DNA of 64,000 nucleotides from Planctomycetia bacterium (GTDB taxonomy: Bacteria; Planctomycetota; Phycisphaerae; UBA1845; UTPLA1): positions 1,038,470 through 1,102,469 of the forward strand of contig CP054187.1 of assembly GCA_015200345.1 (NCBI GenBank). The letters run 5' to 3'. Below, piece after piece: positions 63,627 to 64,000 of the stretch. The position numbers were made by a program, and so were the translations under genes. The notes under the pieces were generated by a model that was not told the DNA's origin, searched no databases, and saw only the letters and a list, made by a program, of their open reading frames with translations. Position 1 is the first letter of the stretch. Each line of letters begins with the position of its first letter.

Positions 63627-64000
63627 TCACGCCGCCGGTAAGTTCAGCATAAACGTCGTGCCCTGGCCCGGGGCGCTGGCGACCTCAATTCTGCCGCCCA
63701 TGTCTTCCATCAGACGCTTGCAGACGTGCAGCCCGAGGCCCAGGCCGCCCTTGTCGGTGCGGCCGCCGGCGGACGGATCTGAATCGGGGCCGCCCTTCGT
63801 CGTAAAGAACGGCTCGAAGATGTGGCTGATGTGTTCGTGCGCGATGCCCGGGCCGGTGTCGGTCACTTCCACGGCCACGCGGTCGCCCTCGCGCCGACCG
63901 CGGATCATCAGCCGCCCGCCCGTCTCCAGCATCGCCTGCCGCGCGTTGAGAATGATGTTGAACAACACCTGCTGCAGCGCGCCCGACGCAGCGCGGACGG
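63627..64000 (-). CDS. Histidine kinase, C-terminal part (5' end outside window)
   Basis: Only the ATP-binding part of a two-component kinase is inside the window, and the frame continues past position 64000. The N-box (LFNIILNARQAMLETGG), G1 (DTGPGIA), F-box-like HIFEPFFTTK and G2 (GGLGLGLHVCKRLMEDMGG) are all present, followed by the normal C-terminus TFMLNLPAA. A 12-residue Asp/Ser/Gly-rich insertion (GPDSDPSAGGRTD) sits just before the G2 box. Sensor region and partner are unknown. Confidence 0.88.
   Translation of the reverse strand, partial: VRAASGALQQVLFNIILNARQAMLETGGRLMIRGRREGDRVAVEVTDTGPGIAHEHISHIFEPFFTTKGGPDSDPSAGGRTDKGGLGLGLHVCKRLMEDMGGRIEVASAPGQGTTFMLNLPAA

Overview
The window is GC-rich bacterial chromosome, densely coded on both strands, with no rRNA, tRNA, CRISPR array, insertion sequence or prophage that I could recognise. 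The best guess for the host is a Planctomycetota bacterium, probably of the Phycisphaerae or a related uncultured lineage. The evidence is a PEP-CTERM secreted protein, a secreted protein with tandem D-x-N-x-N calcium-loop repeats, a Ser/Thr kinase with an N-terminal zinc-finger (anti-sigma-like) motif beside an ECF-like sigma factor, an SMC protein, and UbiX/UbiD/UbiE quinone genes. The assignment is inference from gene content; no 16S gene is present.

Layout. 1-4000: the end of a polysaccharide-export ABC permease, then two secreted proteins on the minus strand (a beta-helix pectate-lyase-like protein whose signal peptide is encoded by a 26-unit GA/CT microsatellite, and a PEP-CTERM protein). 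4000-10800: housekeeping genes (radical SAM protein, M32 carboxypeptidase, DinB-like protein, SRPBCC protein, MgtE, a VTT-domain membrane protein, 5-formyl-THF cyclo-ligase). 10900-16000: surface-glycan genes (WecA/TagO-like transferase, O-antigen ligase-like protein carrying an in-frame palindromic repeat, condensation-fold acyltransferase). 16000-23100: acyl-CoA dehydrogenase, histidine kinase, LOG protein, the kinase/sigma pair and an acyl-CoA mutase. 23500-32900: SMC, a CLC-CBS-TrkA_C channel/antiporter, a CapD/PglF-type nucleotide-sugar dehydratase and a secreted repeat-type protein. 33000-42000: a sensor kinase facing a six-gene minus-strand run (DEAD-box helicase, UbiD, zinc-ribbon membrane protein, UbiE, membrane/TPR protein, UbiX). 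42000-44600: three small membrane or secreted proteins. 44700-52200: a minus-strand run carB, a small overlapping toxin-antitoxin-like pair, carA, deoxyribonuclease IV and a lipoprotein hydrolase. 52300-60100: a YdcF protein and, divergently, a five-gene translationally coupled cassette. 60100-64000: DUF167, a lipoprotein, HslV, a TPR protein, a secreted calcium-repeat protein and the end of a histidine kinase.

The most interesting unit is the cassette at 53394-60071. A PEP-CTERM-locus-type polysaccharide deacetylase, a formyltransferase fused through a membrane segment to a left-handed beta-helix acyltransferase, an FkbH-type HAD/GNAT protein, an acyl carrier protein and a multi-pass glycosyltransferase-like membrane protein overlap or nearly touch. 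Together they look like a machine that deacetylates and then formylates and/or acylates an envelope or extracellular glycan, with the acyl group delivered on the carrier protein. That function is inferred from domains and gene order only. Other points of note are the microsatellite (possible phase variation), the small-ORF/nucleotidyltransferase pair sitting between carB and carA, and several palindromic repeats placed mainly between convergent genes.
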